From Endobacterium cereale (GTDB taxonomy: Bacteria > Pseudomonadota > Alphaproteobacteria > Rhizobiales > Rhizobiaceae): 64,000 bases of DNA. Location: assembly GCF_009617585.1 (NCBI RefSeq), contig NZ_WIXI01000041.1, forward strand, positions 124,001 to 188,000. The letters are read 5' to 3'. The notes under the pieces are model-generated. The model had not been told where the DNA came from, made no database searches, and saw only the letters and a list, made by a program, of their open reading frames with translations. A program made the translations under genes and the position numbers. Each line of letters begins with the position of its first letter. Within the stretch, counting starts at the first letter, position 1. Below are positions 8,669 through 17,058 of this stretch, one piece after another.

Positions 8669-8878
8669 TCAACCGCTGAATTTTCCCTCGTCCTGGTCCG
8701 AGGGATCGTAGCTAATGTCCCAGTCCTTGCACGCTTTTTTACCGGGAGGTTCGCGGTTCACTGTCGCGTCTTCAGAGCCCGTGATCACAGTTGGCTTTGC
8801 ACTGTGAACCCCTGAGGCTTTGCGATCTGCCTGCGAAGGGGCGTATTGGCCTTTTGCGTCGTCTTCGGGGTGCGACAT
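8669..8878 (-). CDS. small hydrophilic protein
   Basis: 69 residues from ATG 8878 with AGAGG upstream. Highly polar (MSHPEDDAKGQYAPSQADRK start; Gly/Asp/Ser/Lys-rich end) and probably disordered, like many alphaproteobacterial stress-induced small proteins. Its start lies one base beyond the stop of the preceding gene at 8880, so the two form an operon under the EcfG-type promoter at 9107-9131. Function unknown. Confidence 0.65.
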   Translation of the reverse strand: MSHPEDDAKGQYAPSQADRKASGVHSAKPTVITGSEDATVNREPPGKKACKDWDISYDPSDQDEGKFSG

Positions 8879-8879
8879 C

Positions 8880-9080
8880 TCAGACCTCTTTGGTTTTCAG
8901 AGAGTCGGACAGGTTCTTCTTCTGCGGATTGGCGTTTGTCTCGCCAACCGCATCTTGGTCGCGGTCCGGATCATCCTTGGCTTTGAGATAACCGCGAGGC
9001 GCGTTTTCTTGTGGTCCTTCCCATCTCGGGGATTGGTCGGTGGTGCCGGGGGCGCCATCGCGCGGGGTAGTGTTTCCCAT
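8880..9080 (-). CDS. small hydrophilic protein
   Basis: 66 residues. ATG 9080 is chosen over ATG 9095 because GGAGG lies at the correct distance upstream of 9080; using 9095 would place that site inside the coding sequence. The sequence is Gly/Asp/Pro/Lys-rich (MGNTTPRDGAPGTTDQSPRW) with no hydrophobic core, so probably disordered. First gene of a two-gene operon directly behind an EcfG-type promoter. Function unknown. Confidence 0.65.
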   Translation of the reverse strand: MGNTTPRDGAPGTTDQSPRWEGPQENAPRGYLKAKDDPDRDQDAVGETNANPQKKNLSDSLKTKEV

Positions 9081-9106
9081 TTCGTCATCCTCCATTGTGA
9101 TTCTGT

Positions 9107-9131
9107 AACCCCTCCCGCCCTGTTCTGTTCC
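9107..9131 (-). promoter_or_regulatory. EcfG/RpoE2-type promoter for 9080 and 8878
   Basis: Read on the minus strand: GGAAC (9131-9127), 18 bases, TT (9108-9107), then ATG at 9080 after 27 bases with GGAGG between. It is back-to-back with the site at 9163-9188 on the other strand. Confidence 0.65.
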
Positions 9132-9162
9132 TCAAGTCGCTACTCGGTTGCTATCACCCTTT

Positions 9163-9188
9163 GGAACAATGGGTCGGCTGAGGATGTT
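9163..9188 (+). promoter_or_regulatory. EcfG/RpoE2-type promoter for 9269
   Basis: GGAAC at 9163-9167, 19 bases, TT at 9187-9188; the next start codon is ATG 9269. Together with the minus-strand site at 9107-9131 it forms a divergent pair separated by about 30 bases. Confidence 0.55.
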
Positions 9189-9268
9189 GAGGGCAGAAGA
9201 ACCGGGCAACAAAACTGCTCTGCTCCAACAGCAGCGGTCTGTCTCCCATCAAAAATGAAGGAATTTCA

Positions 9269-9610
9269 ATGTCTGATGTGAGCACGAAAACCGTCACCGC
9301 AAAGTTCGCGACCCGTGAGGCTGCGTACCTCGCAGTCGAACATCTCGTCCAAAAGCTCAATATCGATCGGACGGATATCTTTGTGCAGACAAGCGGTTCG
9401 GACAACTCGTCCGGCGTGGATATCAGCGGTGGCGACGCGCCGACGGTCGACGAGGACGGGCGGGGCGACGCTCCACTCGGGTCTGAAATCGAAGTTTCTG
9501 CCGACATCGCGTCAAGCCATGAGGACGCCGTTCGCGCCGCTTTCGGTGATCTCGGCGCTACCGAGCTTTCCTCTAGGCAGTGTCCCCATAAACGTGGTTC
9601 ATCTTATTGA
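9269..9610 (+). CDS. small conserved hypothetical protein, 3' end altered by an IS
   Basis: 113 residues. The N-terminal half (MSDVSTKTVTAKFATREAAY ... AVEHLVQKLNIDRTDIFVQ) resembles rhizobial proteins with a repeated alpha-beta unit that folds over a pair of residues 'DR'; the C-terminal half has a second unit (SEIEVSADIASSHEDAVRAAF). The last residues come from an IS5-family element inserted at CTAG 9573-9576. Without the IS the frame would end ATELSSS-stop, so the native protein was about 108 residues and is barely changed. Preceded by an EcfG-type promoter. Function unknown. Confidence 0.7.
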   Translation: MSDVSTKTVTAKFATREAAYLAVEHLVQKLNIDRTDIFVQTSGSDNSSGVDISGGDAPTVDEDGRGDAPLGSEIEVSADIASSHEDAVRAAFGDLGATELSSRQCPHKRGSSY

Positions 9611-10415
9611 CGGTGTGTGAGTCAATCCCCTTGAAAGGAGATTGCCATGCGCCGTCACGAATTGAGCGACGAAGAATGGGCTATTATTGCACCTCTTTTG
9701 CCGAACAAGAGCCGTGGAATTGAACGTGTCGATGACCGCCGGGTGATCAATGGCATCCTGTGGCGTTTCAGGACTGGTTCGTCTTGGCGAGATGTGCCGG
9801 AACGTTATGGCCCGCGCACGACGCTTTACAATCGGTTCTCCCGCTGGCGCAAGGCGGGCGTCTGGGATCGCCTTCTGGACGCCGTTTCAAAGCGTTACAA
9901 TGGAGACATTGTGATGATCGACAGTTCCTGTGTTCGCGTTCACCAGCATGGTGCCAACGCTAAAAAGGGGGATCTGCCGATCCTTGCATGGGACGTTCGC
10001 GCGGCGGCCTGACGACAAAGATCCATGCTCTTGTCGATGCAGATGGCAGACCGGTCCGGCTGGAACTCACCGCCGGACAAGCCGCCGATGCACCGATGGC
10101 TGAAAAGCTGTTGAGCGACCTGCAGCCCGGCGCGACGATCCTCGCCGACAAGGCATATGATACCGACGCAATTCGTAACTTTGCCAAGCAACGCAAATGC
10201 TGGGCGAATATCCCTGCAAAGGCCAATCGGAAACAGACATTCAGCTTCAGCCGCTGGGTCTACCGTCAGCGCAATCTCGTGGAACGGTTCTTCAACCGTA
10301 TCAAGCAGATGCGCGGCCTTGCGACGCGATACGACCGGCGCGCTGATAATTATATGGCCGCCCTCAAGCTTGCAGCGACGAGGATATGGATCGCCTCAGC
10401 TAATGAGTCTGTGTC
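9577..10415 (+). mobile_element. IS5-family (IS427-like) insertion sequence, about 839 bp
   Basis: Encodes an OrfA-OrfB DDE transposase of the IS427 type. CTAG stands at both borders (9573-9576 and 10416-10419), in line with the short CTAG/TA-type duplications known for this group, and deletion of the element plus one CTAG rejoins the upstream gene to a stop codon. The terminal inverted repeats are weak by eye (GGCAGTGTCCCCATAA against GGACACAGACTCATTA read inward), so the exact ends could shift by a few bases. Confidence 0.8.
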
Positions 10416-10419
10416 CTAG
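9647..10419 (+). CDS. IS5-family transposase, OrfA/OrfB with -1 frameshift
   Basis: OrfA (9647-10012) starts MRRHELSDEEWAIIAPLLPN and carries the N-terminal domain and first catalytic Asp (IVMIDSSCVRVH). OrfB (9988-10419) begins MGRSRGGLTTKIHALVDADG and carries the second Asp (ILADKAYDTDAI) and Glu (RNLVERFFNRIKQMR). The frames overlap by 25 bases; an A5G5 run at 9962-9971 (AAA AAG in the OrfA frame) is a likely -1 slippage site making the fused enzyme, as in other IS427 members. GGAG precedes ATG 9647. The OrfB stop codon TAG is supplied by the flanking CTAG target copy rather than by the IS itself. Looks intact. Confidence 0.88.
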
Positions 10420-10424
10420 CTGAC

Positions 10425-10453
10425 AGCGACCATTTGAAAACGTGGCGGTCGCT
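10425..10453 (+). terminator. hairpin between the IS and ligD
   Basis: AGCGACC at 10425-10431 and GGTCGCT at 10447-10453 form a 7-bp stem with a 15-base loop. No T-run follows. Before the IS insertion this hairpin lay directly behind the stop codon of the 9269 gene, so it may have been its terminator. Confidence 0.4.
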
Positions 10454-10492
10454 ATCGGCGTAGGGTCTCTAGAGAACAGATGAGGTTCGGTT

Positions 10493-13183
10493 ATGGCGGA
10501 TAACCTGAGCAAATACCGCGCCAAGCGCGACTTCAAAAAGACCGCGGAGCCGAGCGGAGAGTTGGCTATAAAATCATCGAATCGCCGTCGCTTCGTCATC
10601 CAGAAACACGATGCGACCCGTCTCCATTATGATCTGCGTATCGAAATGGACGGCGTGTTTAAGTCATGGGCAGTCACCAAAGGTCCTTCGCTTGATCCCC
10701 AGGACAAACGACTGGCGGTCGAGGTGGAGGATCATCCATTAGACTACGGCGATTTCGAAGGCACTATCCCCAAGGGACAGTATGGCGGAGGCACGGTCAT
10801 GCTGTGGGACCGAGGCTATTGGGAACCCGAAGGAACCATGACCCCGGAGCAAGCTCTGAGCAGCGGTGATTTCAAGTTCTCGCTTGATGGTGATCGCTTA
10901 CAAGGAAGCTTCGTACTTGTGCGTATGCGCGGCCGCGAGGGCGAAAAACGCACGAACTGGCTGTTGATCAAACATGACGATGAATTTGCGGTCGACGAGA
11001 ATGGTGCAGCGGTCCTCGAAAAGAACGACATCTCCGTCGCGTCCGGTCGAACGATGGAAGCGATCGCCTCAGGCAAGGGCAGGAAGCCTAAGCCGTTCAT
11101 GACGACCGCAGACACGATACAAGCCGATGCGGTGTGGGATAGCAGAGAAGGTCTGGCTGCGGAGGAACGCGCAGCTGAAAACAAAACTCGTGGCGGCCGG
11201 AAGAAAAGAGGTGCTTCCTCCCAATCGAAACGATCTGGATCGACAGTGTCGATGCCGGACTTCATCCCACCCCAGCTGTGCGAGACTTTGCAGCGGCCAC
11301 CGTCAGCGAAAGGCTGGATCCACGAGATCAAGTTTGATGGTTATCGCATCCAGATGCGGGTCGAGGGCGGTGAAGTGACGCTGAAGACACGCAAGGGGTT
11401 GAACTGGACTGCAAAATATCCCGCGATCGCTGAGGTGGCAGCAGGATTGCCTGACGTTATCGTCGACGGCGAGATATGCGCACTGGACGAAAACGGAGCG
11501 CCCGACTTTGCCGCTCTTCAGGCCGCGCTATCGGAAGGTAAGACCGATGACCTCGTGTTCTTTGCATTCGATTTGCTCTTTCAAGGCGAGGCAGACCTCA
11601 GGGATTTGCCACTGACCGAGCGCAAGACACGTCTGGCCGAACTGCTGGCCGACTCCGGAGATGATCCCCGCTTGCGATTTGTAGAGCACTTCGAAACAGG
11701 TGGAGATGCCGTTCTGAAATCGGCGTGTCGTCTGTCTCTGGAAGGTATCGTATCAAAAAAAGGCGAAGCCCCTTATCAGTCTGGCCGAAGCGACAGCTGG
11801 GCGAAATCGAAGTGCCGGGCAGGGCATGAAGTCGTGATCGGCGCTTATGCGTTGACCAACGGTTTATTTCGCTCGCTCTTGGTGGGGGTCTATCGGGGTA
11901 ACCACTTCGTGTATGTCGGAAGGGTAGGAACGGGCTACGGGGCAAAGGTAGTCGATCAGATCCTGCCGAAGCTCAAGGCGTTGAAGTCTTCGAATTCTGC
12001 GTTTACCGGAATCGGGGCTCCAAAGAAGTCCGCCGATATTGTTTGGCTGAAGCCGGAACTGGTCGCCGAAATCGAGTTTGCTGGCTGGACCGCCGACGGG
12101 CAGGTGAGACAGGCTTCCTTCAAAGGCCTGCGTGAGGACAAGCCTGCAAAAGAGGTTGAAGCCGAAAAACCCGCAGAGCCGGATGAAGTCGATACACCCG
12201 AGCCCGAAAAGAGCGCGAAACCTGCCCCTGCTCGTAAAACGACTGCTCGCCTGCGGAAGGGCGCGAAAGTGGACGTTATGGGTGTGTTGATTTCCAGCCC
12301 GGATAAGGAGCTTTGGCCGGACGCGCTCGACGACGAGCCTGTTACCAAAGTGGACCTCGCTCAGTATTATGAAGCAGTCGGACCTTGGCTTCTCGATCAT
12401 ATCAAAGGGCGGCCCTGCTCTATCATCCGGACACCTGACGGCATCGGCGGCGAGCAGTTCTTTCAACGCCACGCGATGCAGGGAACCTCTAACCTGATCG
12501 AACAGGTCAAGGTCTCCGGCGATAAGCAACCCTACCTGCAGATCGACCGCGTGGAGGGACTTGCGGCGGTCGCACAGATTGGCGGAGCAGAACTCCACCC
12601 GTGGAATTGCGAGCCCTATCAGCCGGAAGTCCCAGGGCGCCTGGTCTTCGACTTAGATCCAGGCCCCAATGTCGATTTCGACACCGTTATCGAAGGTGCA
12701 CGCGAGATCCGAGATCGCCTGGAGGAACTCGGTCTGGTGAGCTTCTGCAAGACAACTGGAGGCAAGGGTCTCCATGTGGTGACGCCGCTTTCGGTGCCGA
12801 AGGGCAAGAAACTGAACTGGGATCAGGGCAAGGCGTTTGCCCACGACGTTTGCCAAGCTATGGCGCGTGATAACCCGGACTTATATCTTATCAAGATGTC
12901 CAAGGCCCAGCGAGATGGCCGCATATTCCTAGATTACCTGCGCAATGACCGCACTTCCACGGCGGTTGCGCCACTTTCGCCGCGAGCACGACCGGGCGCT
13001 ACCGTGTCGATGCCCCTTAGCTGGACACAGGTGAAAAAAGGTCTCGACCCGAAGCGCTTTACGATCAGGTCTGTGCCAGCTCTCATGAAGGACAGCACAG
13101 CATGGCAGGATTACCGCGATGGACAGCGTCCGCTTGAGCAGGCCATAAAACGGTTACAAAAAGTGTCCGGGCGAGCCGCCTGA
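10493..13183 (+). CDS. ligD: multifunctional DNA ligase LigD
   Basis: 896 residues with the order phosphoesterase-ligase-polymerase. The PE domain is near 35-170 ([30 protein letters not shown]). The ATP-dependent ligase domain has adenylation Lys280 in EIKFDGYR and further motifs [12 protein letters not shown] and EGIVSKKG. A Pro/Glu/Lys-rich linker follows (about 555-595), then the polymerase/primase domain with the metal-binding pair in LVFDLDPGP and [11 protein letters not shown]. LigD joins double-strand breaks with Ku in bacterial end-joining, here probably with the two Ku encoded 0.7 kb downstream on the same strand. ATG 10493 follows GATGAGG. All three domains look complete. Confidence 0.95.
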   Translation: MADNLSKYRAKRDFKKTAEPSGELAIKSSNRRRFVIQKHDATRLHYDLRIEMDGVFKSWAVTKGPSLDPQDKRLAVEVEDHPLDYGDFEGTIPKGQYGGGTVMLWDRGYWEPEGTMTPEQALSSGDFKFSLDGDRLQGSFVLVRMRGREGEKRTNWLLIKHDDEFAVDENGAAVLEKNDISVASGRTMEAIASGKGRKPKPFMTTADTIQADAVWDSREGLAAEERAAENKTRGGRKKRGASSQSKRSGSTVSMPDFIPPQLCETLQRPPSAKGWIHEIKFDGYRIQMRVEGGEVTLKTRKGLNWTAKYPAIAEVAAGLPDVIVDGEICALDENGAPDFAALQAALSEGKTDDLVFFAFDLLFQGEADLRDLPLTERKTRLAELLADSGDDPRLRFVEHFETGGDAVLKSACRLSLEGIVSKKGEAPYQSGRSDSWAKSKCRAGHEVVIGAYALTNGLFRSLLVGVYRGNHFVYVGRVGTGYGAKVVDQILPKLKALKSSNSAFTGIGAPKKSADIVWLKPELVAEIEFAGWTADGQVRQASFKGLREDKPAKEVEAEKPAEPDEVDTPEPEKSAKPAPARKTTARLRKGAKVDVMGVLISSPDKELWPDALDDEPVTKVDLAQYYEAVGPWLLDHIKGRPCSIIRTPDGIGGEQFFQRHAMQGTSNLIEQVKVSGDKQPYLQIDRVEGLAAVAQIGGAELHPWNCEPYQPEVPGRLVFDLDPGPNVDFDTVIEGAREIRDRLEELGLVSFCKTTGGKGLHVVTPLSVPKGKKLNWDQGKAFAHDVCQAMARDNPDLYLIKMSKAQRDGRIFLDYLRNDRTSTAVAPLSPRARPGATVSMPLSWTQVKKGLDPKRFTIRSVPALMKDSTAWQDYRDGQRPLEQAIKRLQKVSGRAA

Positions 13184-13222
13184 CGAAAAAGGTTGGAGCC
13201 TGCCGATTGGATGAGGTTCGGT

Positions 13223-13360
13223 ATGACGTGCCAGGCTGCGATTCGTTTGCGCGAACTTAACCTTCAATCGGACGAATTGCTGACGATAAAATCTCCGGAC
13301 GCTTATTTTGGCGGACGAGACAGCCACGCTTGGAACGCGCAGGCGAGATCTGCATCATAA
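13223..13360 (+). CDS. possible 45-residue protein behind ligD
   Basis: An ORF from ATG 13223 (MTCQAAIRLRELNLQSDELL start) 39 bases after the ligD stop. Its leader GATGAGGTTCGGT is identical to the 13 bases before the ligD start, including the ribosome binding site. It has an amphipathic helix followed by a polar tail and no known motif. Co-transcription with ligD is likely if it is real. The duplicated leader is the main support. Confidence 0.4.
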   Translation: MTCQAAIRLRELNLQSDELLTIKSPDAYFGGRDSHAWNAQARSAS

Positions 13361-13831
13361 TAGCTTCCGAAATAAGCGTTTAATTTCATCCACTTATTGG
13401 ATATGTGGTAATCTATATTATGGAACATTTGTAGTGCCAGGTGACCGCCGAGAAGTTGAGCAGGCATCGCTAAAACGATGCAAGGCGGAGGTCGCCAGCC
13501 ATACTGGTCATGGTGTCACCCTCGATACTCGGCCGAGGTGATTGCCCTAATCGGCTTCCCACGGCTTGCGACAGTCTTTGCCTTTGCCGCGGCGGCGGAA
13601 ACCGATCGGACGACATCTACGCTGTCCTATAATTGGCCCCTTTCATCGCGACGGACGTGGTAGCGTATCGACCAACTCACTCTTCGACATCTAAATTCTC
13701 CTTCGGTTGCAATAAGCGGGATTAATCGTGCGCCGCCGAAAAGATGCATCAAATCCAGAGGCTTGATTTGAATCTCACGGTTGCAGCCGAAAATTGAATC
13801 AAGCCATTGAAAATGATTCGTTTTTCGAATC
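13361..13831. other. intergenic stretch before ku, no gene supported
   Basis: About 470 bases. ORFs of 77 and 61 codons on the plus strand (13308-13541, 13478-13663) have no ribosome binding site or protein-like composition. Visible structure: CTTGATT near 13760 and AATCAAG near 13796 form a spaced inverted repeat, and GATTCG-TTTTT-CGAATC forms a small hairpin at about 13815-13831 just before the ku promoter. Confidence 0.5.
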
Positions 13832-13857
13832 GGAACCGAGTCGCGGATTACGTAGTT
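13832..13857 (+). promoter_or_regulatory. EcfG/RpoE2-type promoter for the ku operon
   Basis: GGAAC at 13832-13836, 19 bases, TT at 13856-13857, and the ku start codon 38 bases further on. General-stress control of ku genes is reported for Sinorhizobium meliloti (recollection), which fits. Confidence 0.65.
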
Positions 13858-13894
13858 GAATCGCGTAGGTTGCGTTTTGTGTGAGGAGTTCGAT

Positions 13895-14800
13895 ATGGCC
13901 GGTCAGCGTGCTCAATGGAAAGGCTTCATCAAGTTCGGCGAGGTGTCGTGTGGGGTCGCGCTCTATACCGCCGCTTCAACTTCTGAGCGGATCACCTTCA
14001 ACACCATCAACAAGGCAACCGGAAACCGCGTCAACCGCGTGTTCATCGACAGTGACACGGAAGAGGCAGTCCCGAAGGAAGCCCAGACCAAGGGCTTTGA
14101 GATCGAAAATGGTCAATACCTTATCATCGATCCTGACGAGGTGGCCGCCACCATTCCCGAAAGCAACAAGACGCTGGAGGTTGTAGCCTTTATTCCCTGC
14201 TCCGACGTCGATGATGTCTACTTCGACAAACCGTATTACCTCACCCCGGACAAGATGGGCGTGGATGCGTTCGCAGCGTTGAGAGATGGCATGCGCAAGT
14301 CCAAGGTTGCCGCGATCGCCAGGACCGTACTCTTTCGCCGGATGCGCACCGTTCTCATCCGTCCCTATGGCAAAGGCCTGATCGCCACCACACTGAACTA
14401 CGATTACGAAGTTCGCTCCTCGAAGGGGGCCTTTGAGGACATGCCGAAGATCAAGGTCCAGGGCGAGATGCTTGATCTTGCCAAGCATATCATCTCGACG
14501 AAGAAGGGCGACTTCGATCCGGCTGCCTTCGATGACCGGTACGAGGCAGCGCTCGCCGAACTCGTCAAAGCCAAAATCGAGGGCAAGGCATTACCGAAGC
14601 GCAAAAAGGTCGAGGTATCGAAGCCGAACGATCTGCTTGCGGCACTGCGCGAAAGCGCCGGCCTCGGCAAAACCAAGGACGACAAACCAAAACGCACTGC
14701 AGCCAACGCCATTAAAGGTGCTGGCAGGCAGCGCGGCGCGCGCGGGGCGGCCAAGGGGTCCGCCGCTTCAAAAGCTGCCCCGCAGCGCAAAGCAGGGTGA
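13895..14800 (+). CDS. ku: Ku protein, first of a tandem pair
   Basis: 301 residues from ATG 13895 with GAGGAG upstream; the in-frame ATG 13856 lies inside the promoter and is rejected. Bacterial Ku binds DNA ends and recruits LigD. Core features: WKGFIKFGEVSCGVALYTAA, ITFNTINKATGNRVNR, the 'DPDEV' region, YYLTPDK and the 'AFAALRDGMRKSKVAAIAR' stretch. The C-terminal tail is long, Lys/Ala-rich and basic, as in other rhizobial Ku. The tail and the first strand differ clearly from the second Ku, so the pair may work as a heterodimer like the adjacent ku3-ku4 of S. meliloti (inference). Confidence 0.93.
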   Translation: MAGQRAQWKGFIKFGEVSCGVALYTAASTSERITFNTINKATGNRVNRVFIDSDTEEAVPKEAQTKGFEIENGQYLIIDPDEVAATIPESNKTLEVVAFIPCSDVDDVYFDKPYYLTPDKMGVDAFAALRDGMRKSKVAAIARTVLFRRMRTVLIRPYGKGLIATTLNYDYEVRSSKGAFEDMPKIKVQGEMLDLAKHIISTKKGDFDPAAFDDRYEAALAELVKAKIEGKALPKRKKVEVSKPNDLLAALRESAGLGKTKDDKPKRTAANAIKGAGRQRGARGAAKGSAASKAAPQRKAG

Positions 14801-14812
14801 GGGAACAAGATC

Positions 14813-15625
14813 ATGGCGCTTCGCCCCTATTGGAAGGGTTATCTGAAACTTTCGCTCGTCACCTGCCCGGTCTCAATGATGCCGGCGACGTCGGAAGCTG
14901 AGAAAGTCCGGTTCCATACATTGAACAAGGAGACCGGCAATCGTGTTGTCTCACAGTACATCGACTCGGTGACCGGAAAGCCGGTGAAAGACGACAACGA
15001 GGCCAAGGGTTATGCTCGTGGCGAAAACGACTACGTCATCCTCACCGACGATGATCTCGATGACGTGGCACTCGACACGGTGAAGACCATCGACATCGAA
15101 AAGTTTGCACCCTCCGACAGTATCGAATGGGTGTACCTGGAAAAACCGCACTACCTGATGCCGGACGATCCCGTCGGACACGAGGCCTTTGCCGTGATCC
15201 GAGATGCGATGAGGGCCGACAAGGTCGTCGGAATCTCGAAGCTGGTGATCGGACGCCGCGAGCGAGCAGTCGTGCTTGAGCCACGCGACGACGGTATTGT
15301 GCTCTGGTCGCTTCGTTTTGGCGACGAGGTACGACCGGAGCAGAACTACTTCGAGGACATTGAAGCTGAAGCCGACAAAGAACTCATTCCCCTTGTCCAA
15401 AAGCTGATCCAGCAGAAGATGGCGCGGTGGTCACCAGACATGGTCACCGATCCTATCCAGGATGCACTGCTTAAACTGATCGCGCAGAAGAAAAAGCAGC
15501 TCAAGCCGAAGAAGACCACAAGGGGCAAAAAGGCGGAGGCTGCACCAGCCTCCAATGTCGTGAACATCATGGACGCGCTACGCAAAAGCGTTGAAGCGGA
15601 TCTCAAAAAGAAGAAAGCAAGCTGA
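14813..15625 (+). CDS. ku: Ku protein, second of a tandem pair
   Basis: 270 residues, 12 bases after the first ku. It begins MALRPYWKGYLKLSLVTCPV, the classical bacterial Ku start, with RFHTLNKETGNRV, a DDDLDDVALD segment, YLEKPHYLMPDD and GHEAFAVIRDAMRADK. A short basic C-terminus (KKKQLKPKKTTRGKKAE) precedes a conserved tail (NVVNIMDALRKSVEADLKKK). It is closer to typical Ku than the first copy. Tight spacing indicates one transcript from the promoter at 13832. Confidence 0.94.
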   Translation: MALRPYWKGYLKLSLVTCPVSMMPATSEAEKVRFHTLNKETGNRVVSQYIDSVTGKPVKDDNEAKGYARGENDYVILTDDDLDDVALDTVKTIDIEKFAPSDSIEWVYLEKPHYLMPDDPVGHEAFAVIRDAMRADKVVGISKLVIGRRERAVVLEPRDDGIVLWSLRFGDEVRPEQNYFEDIEAEADKELIPLVQKLIQQKMARWSPDMVTDPIQDALLKLIAQKKKQLKPKKTTRGKKAEAAPASNVVNIMDALRKSVEADLKKKKAS

Positions 15626-15626
15626 T

Positions 15627-15950
15627 ATGCGGGAAGAAACAGAGATCCATCTGTGCGAACCGGCACCATTTCTCTATTTCGAGGATGGGCAAATCGCCGT
15701 CACCGACGGATCGTCCGTGTGGCTGGTCATCGTCACCTGTGAAGCGATGAAGGCGACCGCCTCTCCTCCCGAAAAAACGCTACGGCGGCTTGTCCGCTAC
15801 GCCGAATTTTATCGCGATCTTGCGGCAGCCAGCATTCGACAAGGTGAGGATGTGGATGGGAAAGTGTGGTTGCGCGAGAGCGATGTTATCGCCGCTCAAG
15901 CCTCACGTTGCGCCCCAGGCCAGACCACCCATACGTTGAATCGCGTTTGA
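15627..15950 (+). CDS. small hypothetical protein in the ku operon
   Basis: 107 residues starting MREETEIHLCEPAPFLYFED; ATG 15627 lies one base after the second ku stop, so translation is probably coupled. The first half is beta-rich (GQIAVTDGSSVWLVIVTCEAM), the second helical (TLRRLVRYAEFYRDLAAASI), loosely like DUF1488-type proteins, but the family call is uncertain. No catalytic motif. An accessory role in end-joining is only suggested by position. Confidence 0.65.
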   Translation: MREETEIHLCEPAPFLYFEDGQIAVTDGSSVWLVIVTCEAMKATASPPEKTLRRLVRYAEFYRDLAAASIRQGEDVDGKVWLRESDVIAAQASRCAPGQTTHTLNRV

Positions 15951-15953
15951 GCG

Positions 15954-16280
15954 GTGAACCACATCCACTCCCGCGGACGCCGGACGGCCCGCTATATGGT
16001 CGTGCGGGGTCGGCTCTGGAGGCTCAGCAATCCTCAGCTTGCGGAACCCGAACGGCAAGCTCTGGTCAGTGAGTTGATGGATGCACGTAGGGCAGTTAAG
16101 GATGCCAAGGGCGACGTCGATAGCATCAAGCTTGCTCGCCAGCGCGTGGACGCCGCGAAGATCGGCCTCGGGGAACGTGGGCCCGTTTGGTGGACCGACG
16201 GCGAGCCGGACTATAATCGAAAACTCGCGAAAAACACGCTCTACCGCGATTGGTTTGGAAAATTGAGCGCTCCGCCTTAG
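15954..16280 (+). CDS. conserved hypothetical protein of the Ku neighbourhood
   Basis: 108 residues from GTG 15954, three bases after the previous stop. The pattern RGRLWRLSNPQLAEPERQAL, a helical LMDARRAVKDAK segment and the C-terminal GERGPVWWTDGEPDYNRK matches a conserved alphaproteobacterial hypothetical family of the same length. Mostly helical and charged; no membrane span. Last gene of the ku unit, converging on the minus-strand gene at 16277. Function unknown. Confidence 0.7.
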   Translation: MNHIHSRGRRTARYMVVRGRLWRLSNPQLAEPERQALVSELMDARRAVKDAKGDVDSIKLARQRVDAAKIGLGERGPVWWTDGEPDYNRKLAKNTLYRDWFGKLSAPP

Positions 16281-16480
16281 GGTTTGGAACCGCTCGACGG
16301 GTTGGCGGGTGCCGCAAGGTTCTCGGGCTCGCCTTGCGCTGGCGCCGACACGGAAGACGTGGTCCGAGGATTTGTCGCTGGCCCGATGAGATAGCTTGTG
16401 GCAATGGCCGCGATCACGACGATGACAGCGGTCGCTCCAATGCGCGTCATCCGCTTGTTCGATCGGTTGTTATCACTCAT
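16277..16480 (-). CDS. small single-span membrane protein
   Basis: 67 residues: a basic N-terminus (MSDNNRSNKRMTR), one hydrophobic segment (IGATAVIVVIAAIATSYLIG) and a Pro/Ser/Ala-rich tail. Probably an inner-membrane anchor with its tail in the periplasm. The 3' end overlaps the convergent neighbour by four bases. The ribosome binding site is weak (GGTAGGGAT is 12 or more bases upstream). Confidence 0.55.
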   Translation of the reverse strand: MSDNNRSNKRMTRIGATAVIVVIAAIATSYLIGPATNPRTTSSVSAPAQGEPENLAAPANPSSGSKP

Positions 16481-16524
16481 CCTATCACAGTTATCCCTAC
16501 CGCTGCTGGCACGTTGCTTCTGTC

Positions 16525-16704
16525 TTAACTTCCGGGCGATGGCTCGGCTGCCTCTGCGCCGGCCAGTCCGGTTTTTGGCTCGCCTTCGCAGGGCACTGTC
16601 TTGGCGCCGCCGCTCTTGTCTCCTTGCCGCTGCAAATCGCGCTCGATCGTCTCGCGCGAGCCTTCCGCAGGATCCTGCTCAGGATGGTCTTTTAGGTCGG
16701 TCAT
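16525..16704 (-). CDS. small hydrophilic protein
   Basis: 59 residues from ATG 16704 with AGAGGAGA upstream; longer forms from upstream codons would run through the promoter. Very polar (MTDLKDHPEQDPAEGSRET start) and probably disordered, a composition typical of general-stress small proteins in rhizobia. It lies directly behind an EcfG-type promoter. Function unknown. Confidence 0.65.
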   Translation of the reverse strand: MTDLKDHPEQDPAEGSRETIERDLQRQGDKSGGAKTVPCEGEPKTGLAGAEAAEPSPGS

Positions 16705-16729
16705 CTTCGGATCTCCTCTGTCTTTGCCG

Positions 16730-16755
16730 AACCCCTTCCACGGTGCAAAAGTTCC
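16730..16755 (-). promoter_or_regulatory. EcfG/RpoE2-type promoter for 16704
   Basis: On the minus strand: GGAAC (16755-16751), 19 bases, TT (16731-16730), then ATG 16704 after 25 bases. Confidence 0.6.
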
Positions 16756-16820
16756 GCCACAGCACACTCAACCAATTCGTTGTTTTCAGTCCTTGACTGC
16801 CGGCTGGCAGACGACATTTC

Positions 16821-17054
16821 ATGGACATGAACCGAATATTTCCGCCCACGACCGACCGGCATCCCGATCGATTTCTGCAGTGCCAGGAAGCGATGGCCGG
16901 CGCCTTTACTGATGTTGCCCTCCAGGCAGTCAAAGCCGGTTGGAATCCCGAAGAAGTTGCCTCGGCCCTGGTCGAACTGGCCGATCATATGATGCTCGGC
17001 ATGATCGCCAACCGCGACCTCACTGAAGACCTATCAGTCCTCAGGAGACGATGA
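16821..17054 (+). CDS. small hypothetical protein upstream of SRAP
   Basis: 77 residues (ATG 16821, or ATG 16827 two codons later). It has a helical core (CQEAMAGAFTDVALQAVKAG, WNPEEVASALVELADHMM) with no membrane span. Similar helical proteins of 70-80 residues are common in rhizobial plasmids. It ends four bases before the SRAP gene, so the two are probably co-transcribed. Function unknown. Confidence 0.7.
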   Translation: MDMNRIFPPTTDRHPDRFLQCQEAMAGAFTDVALQAVKAGWNPEEVASALVELADHMMLGMIANRDLTEDLSVLRRR

Positions 17055-17058
17055 CCGG

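Noticed and set aside
10476..10490. GAAC-N7-GTTC just before ligD as an SOS box
   Set aside because: The alphaproteobacterial LexA site is the direct repeat GTTC-N7-GTTC; this is an inverted arrangement and probably chance.
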